Assembly (NCBI RefSeq): GCF_000876015.1
Contig: NZ_BBQM01000023.1
Span: forward strand, 1-64,000
Reading direction: 5' to 3'
DNA length: 64,000 nucleotides
Origin: Cupriavidus basilensis
Lineage (GTDB): Bacteria; Pseudomonadota; Gammaproteobacteria; Burkholderiales; Burkholderiaceae
Positions 25,171 to 33,145 of this stretch are shown here, in pieces (within the stretch, counting starts at the first letter, position 1; each line of letters starts with the position of its first letter). Made by a program: the position numbers and the translations under genes. Below the pieces are notes generated by a model that was not told where the DNA came from, did not search any database, and was given only the letters and a program-made list of their open reading frames with translations.

Positions 25171-26127
25171 TCATTCGATCCAGTGATGGGCCGCCCACAT
25201 GCGCCGAAATCCCGCCTCGGCGCCGTCCAGGCGTTGCTTCCACTCGGGGCCGGGCAAGTAGTCCATCTCGGTAAACTGGGTCTTCATCATCTGCTGGAAC
25301 GCGGGGTCCAGCGCCACCTGCCGGAGCGCGGCGCCAAGCTGCTTCTCCACCGCGGACGGCAGCCCCCTGGGCGCGACCACGCCGCGCTCGGACGCGAACA
25401 CCAGATCGACGCCCTGCTCGCGGAACGACGGCACCGCCGGCGCGAGCTTCGAGCGCCCGGCCGAGGCCTGCGCCAGGATGCGCACGGTGCGGCCGTCGTA
25501 GGGCAGCGCCTCGCCCAGGTTCATGCCGGCGATGACGGTGTGCCCGCCCATCAGCGCGTTGCGCATCGGGCCGGCGCCGTTGAACGGCACGTGGTTGAGC
25601 TGCGTGCCGGTGAGGCCCTCGAACATCACCATCGCCAGGTGGTCGTCGGTGCCGGAGCCGGTCGAGCCGTAGCTGATCGCGCCGGGGTCCTTCTTCGCCG
25701 CGGCGATCAGCTCGGCGAGCGTCTTGTAGGGGCTGTCGCGGCTCACGCTGAACGCGCTGGGGTCGCGCACCAGCGTGGCGAGGTAGGTGAAGTCGCCGGC
25801 GCCGAAACCGGCGTTGCGCTCGATCGGCAATGTCACCAGGCCGGGCATGTTGGTCATGCCGAGCGTGTAGCCGTCCGGCCGCGCGCGCGCCACGTAGGCC
25901 AGCCCGATGCCGCCGGCCGCGCCCGGCTTGTTGACCACCACCACGGAAGCGCCCAGCGCCTTGCCGAGAAAGCTGGCCAGCGCGCGGGCAGTCAGGTCGG
26001 TGCCGCCGCCAGCGGCGAACCCCACCACCAGCTCGATGGGCTTGTCCGGCCAGGCCCGGGCCGGCGCCGCGCACAGCAGCGCGCATAGCGACAGCACCAC
26101 GCCGCCGAGTCGTGAACGTAGCTGCAT
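25171..26127 (-). CDS. Bug/TctC-family periplasmic solute receptor
   Basis: Second receptor of this operon, 318 residues. Signal peptide about 1-25 (LCALLCAAPARA), then WPDKPIELVVGFAAGGGTDLTARAL near 26-50, and VVNKPGAAGGIGL. The start at 26127 is chosen since the signal peptide begins there; the frame continues 17 codons upstream. First gene of the leftward hydroxyacid operon. Its binding loop differs from that of the neighbouring receptor (VGFAAGGG versus VPYPAGGA), so the two probably bind different acids or affinities. Confidence 0.9.
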   Translation of the reverse strand: MQLRSRLGGVVLSLCALLCAAPARAWPDKPIELVVGFAAGGGTDLTARALASFLGKALGASVVVVNKPGAAGGIGLAYVARARPDGYTLGMTNMPGLVTLPIERNAGFGAGDFTYLATLVRDPSAFSVSRDSPYKTLAELIAAAKKDPGAISYGSTGSGTDDHLAMVMFEGLTGTQLNHVPFNGAGPMRNALMGGHTVIAGMNLGEALPYDGRTVRILAQASAGRSKLAPAVPSFREQGVDLVFASERGVVAPRGLPSAVEKQLGAALRQVALDPAFQQMMKTQFTEMDYLPGPEWKQRLDGAEAGFRRMWAAHHWIE

Positions 26128-26155
26128 CTCGTCTTGTCTCCTTTGCTCATGACGC

Positions 26156-26235
26156 GCATGCCGGTACATGGCCGGCATGCGTCGGTCGTGCTGCCGCGCC
26201 CCGCAGCACGCGGCTGAATGCTCAGCGCATTCAGC
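26156..26235 (-). other. Three consecutive hairpins between epimerase and Bug receptor genes
   Basis: Three perfect inverted repeats follow each other within 80 bp: GCATGCCGG/CCGGCATGC (26156-26180), CGTGCTGC/GCAGCACG (26187-26210), and GCTGAATGC/GCATTCAGC (26213-26235), the last one covering the epimerase stop codon. None has a T tract. They probably end the epimerase transcript or protect its 3' end. Confidence 0.6.
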
Positions 26236-27271
26236 GCGCCTCCTGCGCCTCGCGCCAGGCCAGCAGGCGGTTCACGCCTTCGCGCATGCGCACGGTCGGC
26301 TGCCAGCCGATCAGCCGGCCGGCGAGGTCGTGCGGGATGTGGAAGGCGCCGCCCGAGGTCAGCCGCACGGTGCCGGGCGGGTCGGGGCGGATCTCGGGCT
26401 TGAGGTCGCTCTTGCAGAATTCCAGCACCAGCCGCACCAGCTCGCCGGTAGTGACCGGCTCGGGGCCGGACACGTTGACGGCCACGTCGGTGGCGCCGCT
26501 CTCGAACGCGGCCAGGTTGGCGCGCGCCACGTCGGAGACGTGCACGAAGTGCTTGGTGTCGGTGCCGTCGCCGGGCAGCACCGGCGGCTCGCCGGCGCGC
26601 ACGCGGTCGTAGGTCTGCATGATGTACAGCGAATTGGCCGCGCGGTAGTGCTGGCGCTCGCCGTACACCGTGGAGTAGCGCAGCACCACGTAGTCGAGCT
26701 GGTGCTTCTGGTAGAACTGGCGGCACAGCTGCTCGCCCATGATCTTGGAGGCGCCGTACAGGATCGCCGCGGGCGGCGCGCCGGTCGAATGGAACGGGCC
26801 GCCCTCCTCCAGCGCGCCCTGGATGCCGGTGCCGTAGCCGTAGACCGCGTTGGACGAGGCGAACACCACCTTCTTCACCTTGTTCACGCGGCACGCCTCG
26901 AGCATGTTCTGCGCGCCGCGCACGTTGACGTCCACCGCCTGCCACGGCGTCTGCGCGAAGCCGAGCGTCATGTAGGCCGCCAGGTGCAGCACGCCGTCCA
27001 CGCCCTCGGTGGCGGCCAGCAGGTCGGGCAGGCGCATCAGGTCGGCCCTGACGATCTTCACGCGCGGGTTGTCCTGCAGGTGCGCGATGGCGTCGAGCGT
27101 GCCGAAGGCGAAGTTGTCGAGCAGCAGCACTTCGCCGACGCCGGCCTCGAGCAGCAGGTCGGCGGTGTGCGAGCCCACCAGGCTGGCGGCGCCGGCGATC
27201 AGGATGCGCGCGCCGCGCAGCGGCAGGGCGGCGTCTTTCGTTGTGCTGATTGTATTGGTCGTGTTGGTCAT
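26231..27271 (-). CDS. NAD-dependent epimerase/dehydratase (extended SDR)
   Basis: Extended short-chain dehydrogenase of 346 residues acting probably on a nucleotide sugar or related substrate. The glycine motif is GAASLVG near 26-32 (the usual first Gly-x-x-Gly-x-x-Gly pattern), followed by the acidic LLDN at the end of strand 2. The catalytic set is Ser-Asn in FASSNAVYG and Tyr-x-x-x-Lys in YGASK near 169-173. The N-terminus TNTTNTISTTK is a low-complexity extension made of 9-bp repeats. It lies 6 bp downstream of the aldehyde dehydrogenase, so it belongs to that catabolic unit, which is unusual for a sugar-nucleotide enzyme and may mean a different substrate. Confidence 0.83.
   Translation of the reverse strand: MTNTTNTISTTKDAALPLRGARILIAGAASLVGSHTADLLLEAGVGEVLLLDNFAFGTLDAIAHLQDNPRVKIVRADLMRLPDLLAATEGVDGVLHLAAYMTLGFAQTPWQAVDVNVRGAQNMLEACRVNKVKKVVFASSNAVYGYGTGIQGALEEGGPFHSTGAPPAAILYGASKIMGEQLCRQFYQKHQLDYVVLRYSTVYGERQHYRAANSLYIMQTYDRVRAGEPPVLPGDGTDTKHFVHVSDVARANLAAFESGATDVAVNVSGPEPVTTGELVRLVLEFCKSDLKPEIRPDPPGTVRLTSGGAFHIPHDLAGRLIGWQPTVRMREGVNRLLAWREAQEAR
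27242..27268. repeat. Degenerate 9-bp tandem repeat at the epimerase start
   Basis: On the minus strand ACCAACACG, ACCAATACA and ATCAGCACA follow the start codon directly and encode TNTTNTIST. Confidence 0.65.
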
Positions 27272-27277
27272 CTCGTT

Positions 27278-28756
27278 TTACAGTCCCAGCGGTTTTTCGT
27301 GCAGTCCCCAGTACACGCTCTTGACCTGGCTATACAGGCGCAGACCGTGCAATCCCTTTTCGCGGCCGATGCCGCTGTCCTTGAAGCCGCCGAACGGCGT
27401 GGCGATGTGCGATTGCTTGTAGGTGTTGATCCAGACCGAGCCGGCTTCCAGCTCGCGCGCCACGCGCCACGCGCGGGCGTAGTCGCCGGTCCACATGCCG
27501 GCGCCCAGGCCGAACGCGGTGCCGTTGCCCTGCTCGATCACGTCGGCCTCGTCGTCGAACGGCAGCGCCACCAGCACCGGGCCGAAGATCTCTTCCTGGC
27601 ACACGCGCGCGCGGTTGGACAGCCCCTCGATCACGGTCGGCTGGTAGAACCAGCCGTGGCGCAGCGCGGCGTCGGCGGGAATCGCGCCGCCGGCCAGCAC
27701 CTTGCCGCCTTCCTGGCGCGCCAGGTCGACGTAGCCCGCCACCTTGTCGCGGTGCGCGCGCGAAACCAGCGGGCCCATCTGCGTGGCCGGGTCGTCGGGC
27801 AGGCCGACGCGCACGGCCAGCGCGCGCGCGACCAGCGCGTCCATGAAGCGCCGGTAGACCGATTTCTGCACGAACAGGCGCGAGCCCGCCACGCAGCTCT
27901 GGCCGGCCGAGCCGAAGATGCCCGAGACCACGCCCGCGACCGCCTTGTCGAGATCCGCGTCCTCGAACACGATGTGCGGCGACTTGCCGCCCAGCTCCAG
28001 CCCTACCGGAATCAGGCGCTGCCCGGCGATCGCGCCGATGACGCGGCCGGTCTCGGTGCCGCCGGTAAACGACACCATGCGCACGCCCGGATGCCTGACC
28101 AGCGCCGCGCCGACGTCCTCGCCGTAGCCCGGCAGCACCGTCAGCAGCCCCTCGGGCAGGCCGGCCTCGGCGCAGATGCGCGCGAGCTCCAGCGCCAGCT
28201 GCGGCGTTTCCTCGGACGGCTTGACCAGCACCGCGTTGCCGGCGGCCAGCGCGGGCGCGGCCTTCTGCGCCTCGTTCATGATCGGCGAGTTCCACGGCGT
28301 GATGGTGGCCACCACGCCGAACGGCTCGGCCAGCGCCATCGAGAAATACTCGCCGCGCGGCGCTGTCATCTCGTTCTGCCAGGTCTCGCACACGGCGGCG
28401 TAGTAGCGGAAGTTGCCGGCCGCCATGTCGACCATGTTCAGGCATTCCTTCCACGGCTTGCCGCTGTCGAGCATCTGCAGGCGCGCGAGCGGCTCGCGCT
28501 CTGCCGCCAGGCGGCGCCCGATCTCGTACAGCGTGGTGGCGCGCTGGTCGGGCCGCAGCTTGCGCCACGGCCGCGTGCGGAACGCTTCCCAGGCGATGGC
28601 GACGGCTTCGTCCACGTCCTTGGGCAAGGCCCGCGTGACGATGCCGGCGATGCTGCCGTCGGCCGGGTTGATCGAGGTGATGACGGTGCTGTCGTCGCCC
28701 TGGCTGGTGCGCCATCCGGCGCCGAGGCGAAAGGGTCTGATGGTGGATGCGTCCAT
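27278..28756 (-). CDS. NAD(P)-dependent aldehyde dehydrogenase
   Basis: Class I/II aldehyde dehydrogenase, 492 residues, oxidising an aldehyde to the acid. The general-base glutamate is in LELGGKSPH near 254, and the nucleophile Cys288 is in GQSCVAGSR. TPWNSPI near 155 and the FGPVL motif near 387 are also present. The ATG at 28756 is used; the frame runs 31 codons further upstream but through the promoter area. It resembles betaine-aldehyde, hydroxymuconic-semialdehyde and vanillin-type dehydrogenases; no substrate can be fixed. A copy of a 19-bp site shared with the LysR promoter region lies 88 bp upstream. Confidence 0.9.
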   Translation of the reverse strand: MDASTIRPFRLGAGWRTSQGDDSTVITSINPADGSIAGIVTRALPKDVDEAVAIAWEAFRTRPWRKLRPDQRATTLYEIGRRLAAEREPLARLQMLDSGKPWKECLNMVDMAAGNFRYYAAVCETWQNEMTAPRGEYFSMALAEPFGVVATITPWNSPIMNEAQKAAPALAAGNAVLVKPSEETPQLALELARICAEAGLPEGLLTVLPGYGEDVGAALVRHPGVRMVSFTGGTETGRVIGAIAGQRLIPVGLELGGKSPHIVFEDADLDKAVAGVVSGIFGSAGQSCVAGSRLFVQKSVYRRFMDALVARALAVRVGLPDDPATQMGPLVSRAHRDKVAGYVDLARQEGGKVLAGGAIPADAALRHGWFYQPTVIEGLSNRARVCQEEIFGPVLVALPFDDEADVIEQGNGTAFGLGAGMWTGDYARAWRVARELEAGSVWINTYKQSHIATPFGGFKDSGIGREKGLHGLRLYSQVKSVYWGLHEKPLGL

Positions 28757-28843
28757 GATGTGTCGGAGGAAAAAGTTTGGATGTCCGGCTCCCGCCGCGT
28801 GCGGGAGGATGCGCGGGACGGCGGTGCCATCATCGCGCACGGC

Positions 28844-28862
28844 ATTCATAGGGACAAATTGA
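28844..28862. promoter_or_regulatory. Predicted LysR operator, copy 1
   Basis: ATTCATAGGGACAAATTGA matches 16 of 19 bases with the sequence at 35754-35772 in front of the LysR gene. It lies in the 150-bp gap upstream of the aldehyde dehydrogenase gene. The neighbouring TTTATTAGC is also similar to the other site (CTATTAGCC). Confidence 0.55.
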
Positions 28863-28906
28863 TATTCATCGGGATTTATTAGCTGGCACCAATGAATGCG
28901 GAACGC

Positions 28907-29716
28907 CTAGGCAATGGCGGCCGGCGGCAGGTGCAGGCAGGCCACGTCCACCGGCACGCCGGCCACGCGCGGATAGCGCCGCAGCACCAGCGGGTCGTGC
29001 CCCGGCACGATGTGGTCCGGCGACGCGGCAGCGGCCGCCAGCGTGGCATGGCCGGCCAGCATGGCGGCCACGTTCAGCACGATCGGGAACGGGTTGCGGC
29101 GCTCCATGTTGGCGTAGTAGTGCGCCGCGTCGGAGGCCAGCACCACCCAGCCGCGCGCGGTATGCACGCGCACCGCCTGCAGCCCCCTGGTATGGCCGCC
29201 GATGTGCATCAGCTCCACGCCGGGCGCGAGCGTGGCGTTGCCGTCGTGAAAGCGCACGCGCTCCTCGTAGACGCGGCGCACGAGATCGCACACGTCCTCC
29301 ACCGCGTAGGCGCGCCGCATCGTCGGCTCGCACATGCAGCGGCCGGTGGCGTACTCGACCTCGGCATCCTGGATGTGGAAGGTGGCGTTGGGCAGCTTGT
29401 CGAGGTTGCCGGCGTGGTCCCAGTGCAGGTGCGTGATCACCACGTCGCGGATGGCCGACGGGTCCACGTCGAGATGGCGCAGCGCCTCGATCGGGCAATG
29501 CTCCAGCGCGCGCTGGCGGCTGCTGGCGCTGCGCTCGCCGAAGCCGGTATCGACCAGGATCGCGGTCTGGCCGTGGCGCACCAGCCAGACGAAGAAGTCC
29601 ATCGACACCGCCGCGTCGTGCTCGTCCCGGAAGATGAAGTTGTCGCCGGTGCGCCGCGCCATGCTGGCGAAGCGCAGCGCGTAGATCTCGTATTCGGGCA
29701 AGGGTTGCTGTTGCAT
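28907..29716 (-). CDS. MBL-fold metallo-hydrolase, N-acyl homoserine lactonase-like
   Basis: Binuclear zinc hydrolase of 269 residues. The metal motif HLHWDH is near 95-100, and further ligands are His in GGHTRG (about 173), Asp in LASDAAHYY (about 192) and His in VPGHDP (about 240). This layout is that of AiiA/AttM-type lactonases and of related catabolic lactone or ester hydrolases. In a catabolic cluster with an ABC importer and aldehyde dehydrogenase, opening of a lactone intermediate is more likely than quorum quenching. No signal peptide, so cytosolic. It lies 58 bp downstream of livF. Confidence 0.83.
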   Translation of the reverse strand: MQQQPLPEYEIYALRFASMARRTGDNFIFRDEHDAAVSMDFFVWLVRHGQTAILVDTGFGERSASSRQRALEHCPIEALRHLDVDPSAIRDVVITHLHWDHAGNLDKLPNATFHIQDAEVEYATGRCMCEPTMRRAYAVEDVCDLVRRVYEERVRFHDGNATLAPGVELMHIGGHTRGLQAVRVHTARGWVVLASDAAHYYANMERRNPFPIVLNVAAMLAGHATLAAAAASPDHIVPGHDPLVLRRYPRVAGVPVDVACLHLPPAAIA

Positions 29717-29774
29717 CGTCTGGTCGTCTCCTGTGTTTGTTCGTGTTTGCGTGTTCCGGTGTTCGCATGCGCCG

Positions 29775-30488
29775 CTACACGCCGAGATAGGCCTTCTGCA
29801 CGAAATCGTCGGCCAGCAGTTCCGCGCCGGTGCCGGCGCGCACCACCTCGCCCTGCTCCAGCACGTAGGCGTGGTGCGACAGCTTCAGCGCCAGGCGCGC
29901 GTTCTGCTCCACCAGGATGATCGAGGTGCCGCTCTCGCGGTTGATCGACTCCACCGCCGCGGCGATCTCGGCGATCACCTTCGGCGCCAGGCCCAGCGAG
30001 GGTTCGTCCAGCATCAGCAGGCGCGGCTGCGCCATCATGGCGCGGCCGATGGCCACCATCTGCTGCTCGCCGCCCGACAGCGAGCCGGCCAGCTGCCGGC
30101 GGCGCTCGGCCACGCGCGGGAACAGCGCGTACACCTGGTCGATGGTGCGGCGGCGCAGCGTGGCCGAGCGCACGGTGTGCGCGCCGACCTCCAGGTTCTC
30201 CAGCACCGTCATGCGCGCGAACAGCCGCCGGCCCTCGGGCGACAGCGCGATGCCGCGCTCCACGCGCGCCGCGGCGGAATGCGCGGCGATGTCCTGGCCG
30301 GCCCACGACAGCTTGCCGCGGCTGAGCGCCTTCAGGCCCATCAGCGCCTTGAGCGTGGTGGTCTTGCCGGCGCCGTTGGAACCCACCAGCGCCACGATCT
30401 CGCCCTCGCCCACGGTGAAGGACACGTCGCGCACGGCCTCCAGCGGGCCGTACTGCACCGCGAGGTTGCGCGCTTCAAGAATGGGCAT
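29775..30488 (-). CDS. livF: ABC transporter ATP-binding protein, LivF type
   Basis: Second ATPase of a branched-chain amino acid-type (HAAT) importer, 237 residues. Walker A GSNGAGKTT near 36-44, signature SLSGGEQQM near 136, Walker B LLMLDEPSLG near 155-164, and H-loop region VEQNA near 192. It overlaps livG by 14 bp. In such clusters HAAT importers often carry aromatic or other carboxylates rather than amino acids, and the neighbouring enzymes support that here. Confidence 0.92.
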   Translation of the reverse strand: MPILEARNLAVQYGPLEAVRDVSFTVGEGEIVALVGSNGAGKTTTLKALMGLKALSRGKLSWAGQDIAAHSAAARVERGIALSPEGRRLFARMTVLENLEVGAHTVRSATLRRRTIDQVYALFPRVAERRRQLAGSLSGGEQQMVAIGRAMMAQPRLLMLDEPSLGLAPKVIAEIAAAVESINRESGTSIILVEQNARLALKLSHHAYVLEQGEVVRAGTGAELLADDFVQKAYLGV

Positions 30489-31254
30489 AGTCGGGGGCTC
30501 CCAGGTAGGCTTCGATCACGGCGGGATTGGCGCGGATGGCCGCGGGCGTGCCCTCGGCCACCTTCCTGCCCTGCACTAGCACCACGATGCGCTGGCACAG
30601 CTCCATCACCAGCGCCATGTGGTGCTCCACCAGCAGCAGCGCCAGCCCGCGCTGCTCGCGCAGCACCCGCAGCAGGCGCCCGAACTCGGCGCACTCCTCG
30701 CCGTTGAGACCGGCGGCGGGCTCGTCGAGCAGCAGCAGCGACGGCCGCGTGGCGATGCCGATGGCCACGCCCAGCTTCTTCTGATGGCCGTAGGCAAGTC
30801 CTCCCGCCGGCACGTCGCGGTACGGCCCCAGCCCGGTCAGCTCGAGGATCTCGCCGACCTCGCGCGCGATGCGCGCCAGCCCCGCGCGCCGGCCCGCGCT
30901 GGGCAGCGCCTGCGTCCACACCGAGCCGGGCAGCGTGGAGATGGCGCCGCGGTAGATGTTCTCCGCCACCGTGGCGCGCGGGTAGACCGACGCCGACTGG
31001 AACGTGCGCGCCAGCCCGTGCCTGACCACGCGGCTGGGACGCTGGCCGGTGATGTCGCGGCCGTGGAACGTCACGGTGCCGCCGGACGGCGCGATGCTGC
31101 CGCTGATGAGGTTGAAGGCGGTGCTCTTGCCCGCGCCGTTGGGACCGATCAGGCCGACGATCTCGTTCGCGGCCACGCTGAAGCTCAGCCCGGAGACGGC
31201 CTTCAGGCCGCCGAAGGTCTTGTCGAGTTGCTCGACCTTGAGGATCTCGTTCAT
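30475..31254 (-). CDS. livG: ABC transporter ATP-binding protein, LivG type
   Basis: First ATPase of the HAAT importer, 259 residues. Walker A GPNGAGKST near 37-45, a LivG-type signature LAYGHQKKLGVA near 151-162, Walker B LLLLDEPAAGLN near 171-182, and VEHHM. It overlaps livM by 4 bp and livF by 14 bp, so the importer genes are translationally coupled. Confidence 0.92.
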   Translation of the reverse strand: MNEILKVEQLDKTFGGLKAVSGLSFSVAANEIVGLIGPNGAGKSTAFNLISGSIAPSGGTVTFHGRDITGQRPSRVVRHGLARTFQSASVYPRATVAENIYRGAISTLPGSVWTQALPSAGRRAGLARIAREVGEILELTGLGPYRDVPAGGLAYGHQKKLGVAIGIATRPSLLLLDEPAAGLNGEECAEFGRLLRVLREQRGLALLLVEHHMALVMELCQRIVVLVQGRKVAEGTPAAIRANPAVIEAYLGAPDYAHS

Positions 31255-32252
31255 TGCCGTGCTCCGCGCCTGCGCTGCGCCAGTCCCGCGAGGCCCTGGG
31301 GAAGGAAGCGCAGCATCAGGATCAGCGCCACGCCGTAGAAGATGTTCTGGCTCTCCACCGCGCCGCGGAACAGCTCGGGCAGCGGCGTCATCACCAGCGC
31401 GCCGACCACCGGCCCCAGGATGAAGCTGCGTCCGCCCACCACCAGCATGATGATGACCGCGGTCGACAACGCGACGTTGAACGACTCCGGCGAGATGTAG
31501 CCCAGGTAGTGCGCCGTCAGCGCGCCGCCCAGCCCGGCCAGCGCGCTGCCGGCGGTGAAGGCGAACAACTGCGTGCCGCGCACGCTGACGCCGCTGGCCT
31601 CGGCCAGCGCGGCGTTCTCGCCCACCGCGTCGATGGCGTGGCCGGCCGGCGAGCGGAACAGCACCCACAGGAACGCCACGCACGCGGCGGCCACCGCGGC
31701 GGCCAGGCAATAGAACGCGCTCTTGCTCTCGAAGGCAAAGCCGAACAGCGCCGCCGGTGGGATGCCGGTGATGCCGTTGGCGCCGCCGGTCACGCTTTCC
31801 CACTCCAGCAAACCCAGCCGCACCAGCTCGCCAAAGGCGAAGGTGATCAGCACGAAGTAGACGCCGGTGAGCCGCAGGATGATCGCGCCCAGCAGGAAGG
31901 CAACCGCGCCCGCCGCCAGCATGGCCACTGCCGCGCCGGCGACGAACGGCATGCCCCCGCGCATCACCAGCAGCGCCGCGGCGTAGGCGCCCAGCCCGAC
32001 GAAGGCGCCGTGGCACAGCGACACCTGGCCGGCGCGCGTCAGCAGCGACAAGCCGCTGACGATGACGACGTTGATGCACACCAGGATGGCCAGGTGCAGG
32101 TAGAACGGCTGGTCGAACACCAGCGGCGCCGCCAGCAGCACGGCCGCGGCCAGCGCCAGCCCCGCGCGCGCGCCCGGCTTGCGCTGCCCGCCCGGCAACG
32201 CCACGTCCTGCAGCGCGCCGGCCGGCGGAAGAACGATCTTGTGGTCCGGCAT
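31251..32252 (-). CDS. livM: ABC transporter permease, LivM type
   Basis: Inner-membrane permease of 333 residues with about nine or ten hydrophobic helices (from about residue 32). The EAA-like cytoplasmic loop is near 200-225 (FRSPAGHAIDAVGENAALAEASGV), as in other LivM proteins. It overlaps livG at ATGA. A Pro/Gln-rich cytoplasmic N-terminus precedes the first helix. Confidence 0.92.
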   Translation of the reverse strand: MPDHKIVLPPAGALQDVALPGGQRKPGARAGLALAAAVLLAAPLVFDQPFYLHLAILVCINVVIVSGLSLLTRAGQVSLCHGAFVGLGAYAAALLVMRGGMPFVAGAAVAMLAAGAVAFLLGAIILRLTGVYFVLITFAFGELVRLGLLEWESVTGGANGITGIPPAALFGFAFESKSAFYCLAAAVAAACVAFLWVLFRSPAGHAIDAVGENAALAEASGVSVRGTQLFAFTAGSALAGLGGALTAHYLGYISPESFNVALSTAVIIMLVVGGRSFILGPVVGALVMTPLPELFRGAVESQNIFYGVALILMLRFLPQGLAGLAQRRRGARQ

Positions 32253-32253
32253 A

Positions 32254-33123
32254 TCAGGTCTCCGCGCGTCCGAGCAGGCCGGCCGGCCTGATCACCAGCA
32301 CCACCATCACCAGGGCGAAGATCAGGATGTCGGCGGTGCTGCTCTTGAGAAAGGTGCTGCCGAAGCTCTCCGCCACGCCGAGCAGCAGGCTGGCCAGCGC
32401 CGCGCCGGGAATGCTGCCCAGCCCGCCCAGGATGACCACGATGAAGGCCTTGAGCAGCGGCGTCGCGCCGATGAACGGCGACACCGAGAACAGCGGCGCC
32501 ATCAGCGCCCCCGCAATCGCCGCCAGCCCCACGCCGATGCCGAAGCCCAGCGGGTACATGAACTTCGCGCGCACGCCCTGCGCGGTGGCGATCTCCATGT
32601 CCTGCACCACCGCGCGCAGCGCGCGGCCGGTGCGCGTGTGGCCGAGGAACACGTAGAGCACCAGCAGCACCGCGGCCGAGAATCCCACCACGTACAGGCG
32701 CGACATCGGCAGGGTCACGCCGCCCAGCGACACCGCGCCCTCGGCCACCGAGGGCATGAACTGCGGATCGGGGCCGAACACCATCAGTGCCACGGCCTGC
32801 AGGATCATCGCCAGGCCGATGGTGGCGATCATGCCGTTGAGCTCGTCGTGGCGGAACGGCTTGAGCACCAGCCACTCCACCAGCCAGCCGAACACGACCG
32901 CCAGCGCGAAGGCCACGCCGACCGCCGCGAGGAACGGCATGTGCCAGTCCGACACCAGCACGTAGGCCGCGAAGGCGCCGAGCATGTAGAACTCGCTGTG
33001 GGCGAAATTGACGATGCGCATCACGCCGAACACCAGCGTGAAGCCCACCGCCATCAGCAGGTACAGCAGGCCGATGATGAGGCCGTTGCTGAGCGCCTGC
33101 GCCACCAGGGTGGAGGTATCCAT
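32254..33123 (-). CDS. livH: ABC transporter permease, LivH type
   Basis: Inner-membrane permease of 289 residues with about eight hydrophobic helices; starts with the conserved QALSNGLIIGLLYLLMAVGFTL pattern of LivH proteins and has the RALRAVVQDMEIA loop near 145-157. One base separates it from livM and 22 bp from the receptor gene. Confidence 0.92.
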   Translation of the reverse strand: MDTSTLVAQALSNGLIIGLLYLLMAVGFTLVFGVMRIVNFAHSEFYMLGAFAAYVLVSDWHMPFLAAVGVAFALAVVFGWLVEWLVLKPFRHDELNGMIATIGLAMILQAVALMVFGPDPQFMPSVAEGAVSLGGVTLPMSRLYVVGFSAAVLLVLYVFLGHTRTGRALRAVVQDMEIATAQGVRAKFMYPLGFGIGVGLAAIAGALMAPLFSVSPFIGATPLLKAFIVVILGGLGSIPGAALASLLLGVAESFGSTFLKSSTADILIFALVMVVLVIRPAGLLGRAET

Positions 33124-33145
33124 GTCCGTCTCCGTGCCGGCGCGC

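Noticed and set aside
28907..29716. Quorum-quenching lactonase as firm function
   Set aside because: The metal motif fits, but this fold also serves many catabolic lactonases and esterases, and the operon context favours catabolism.
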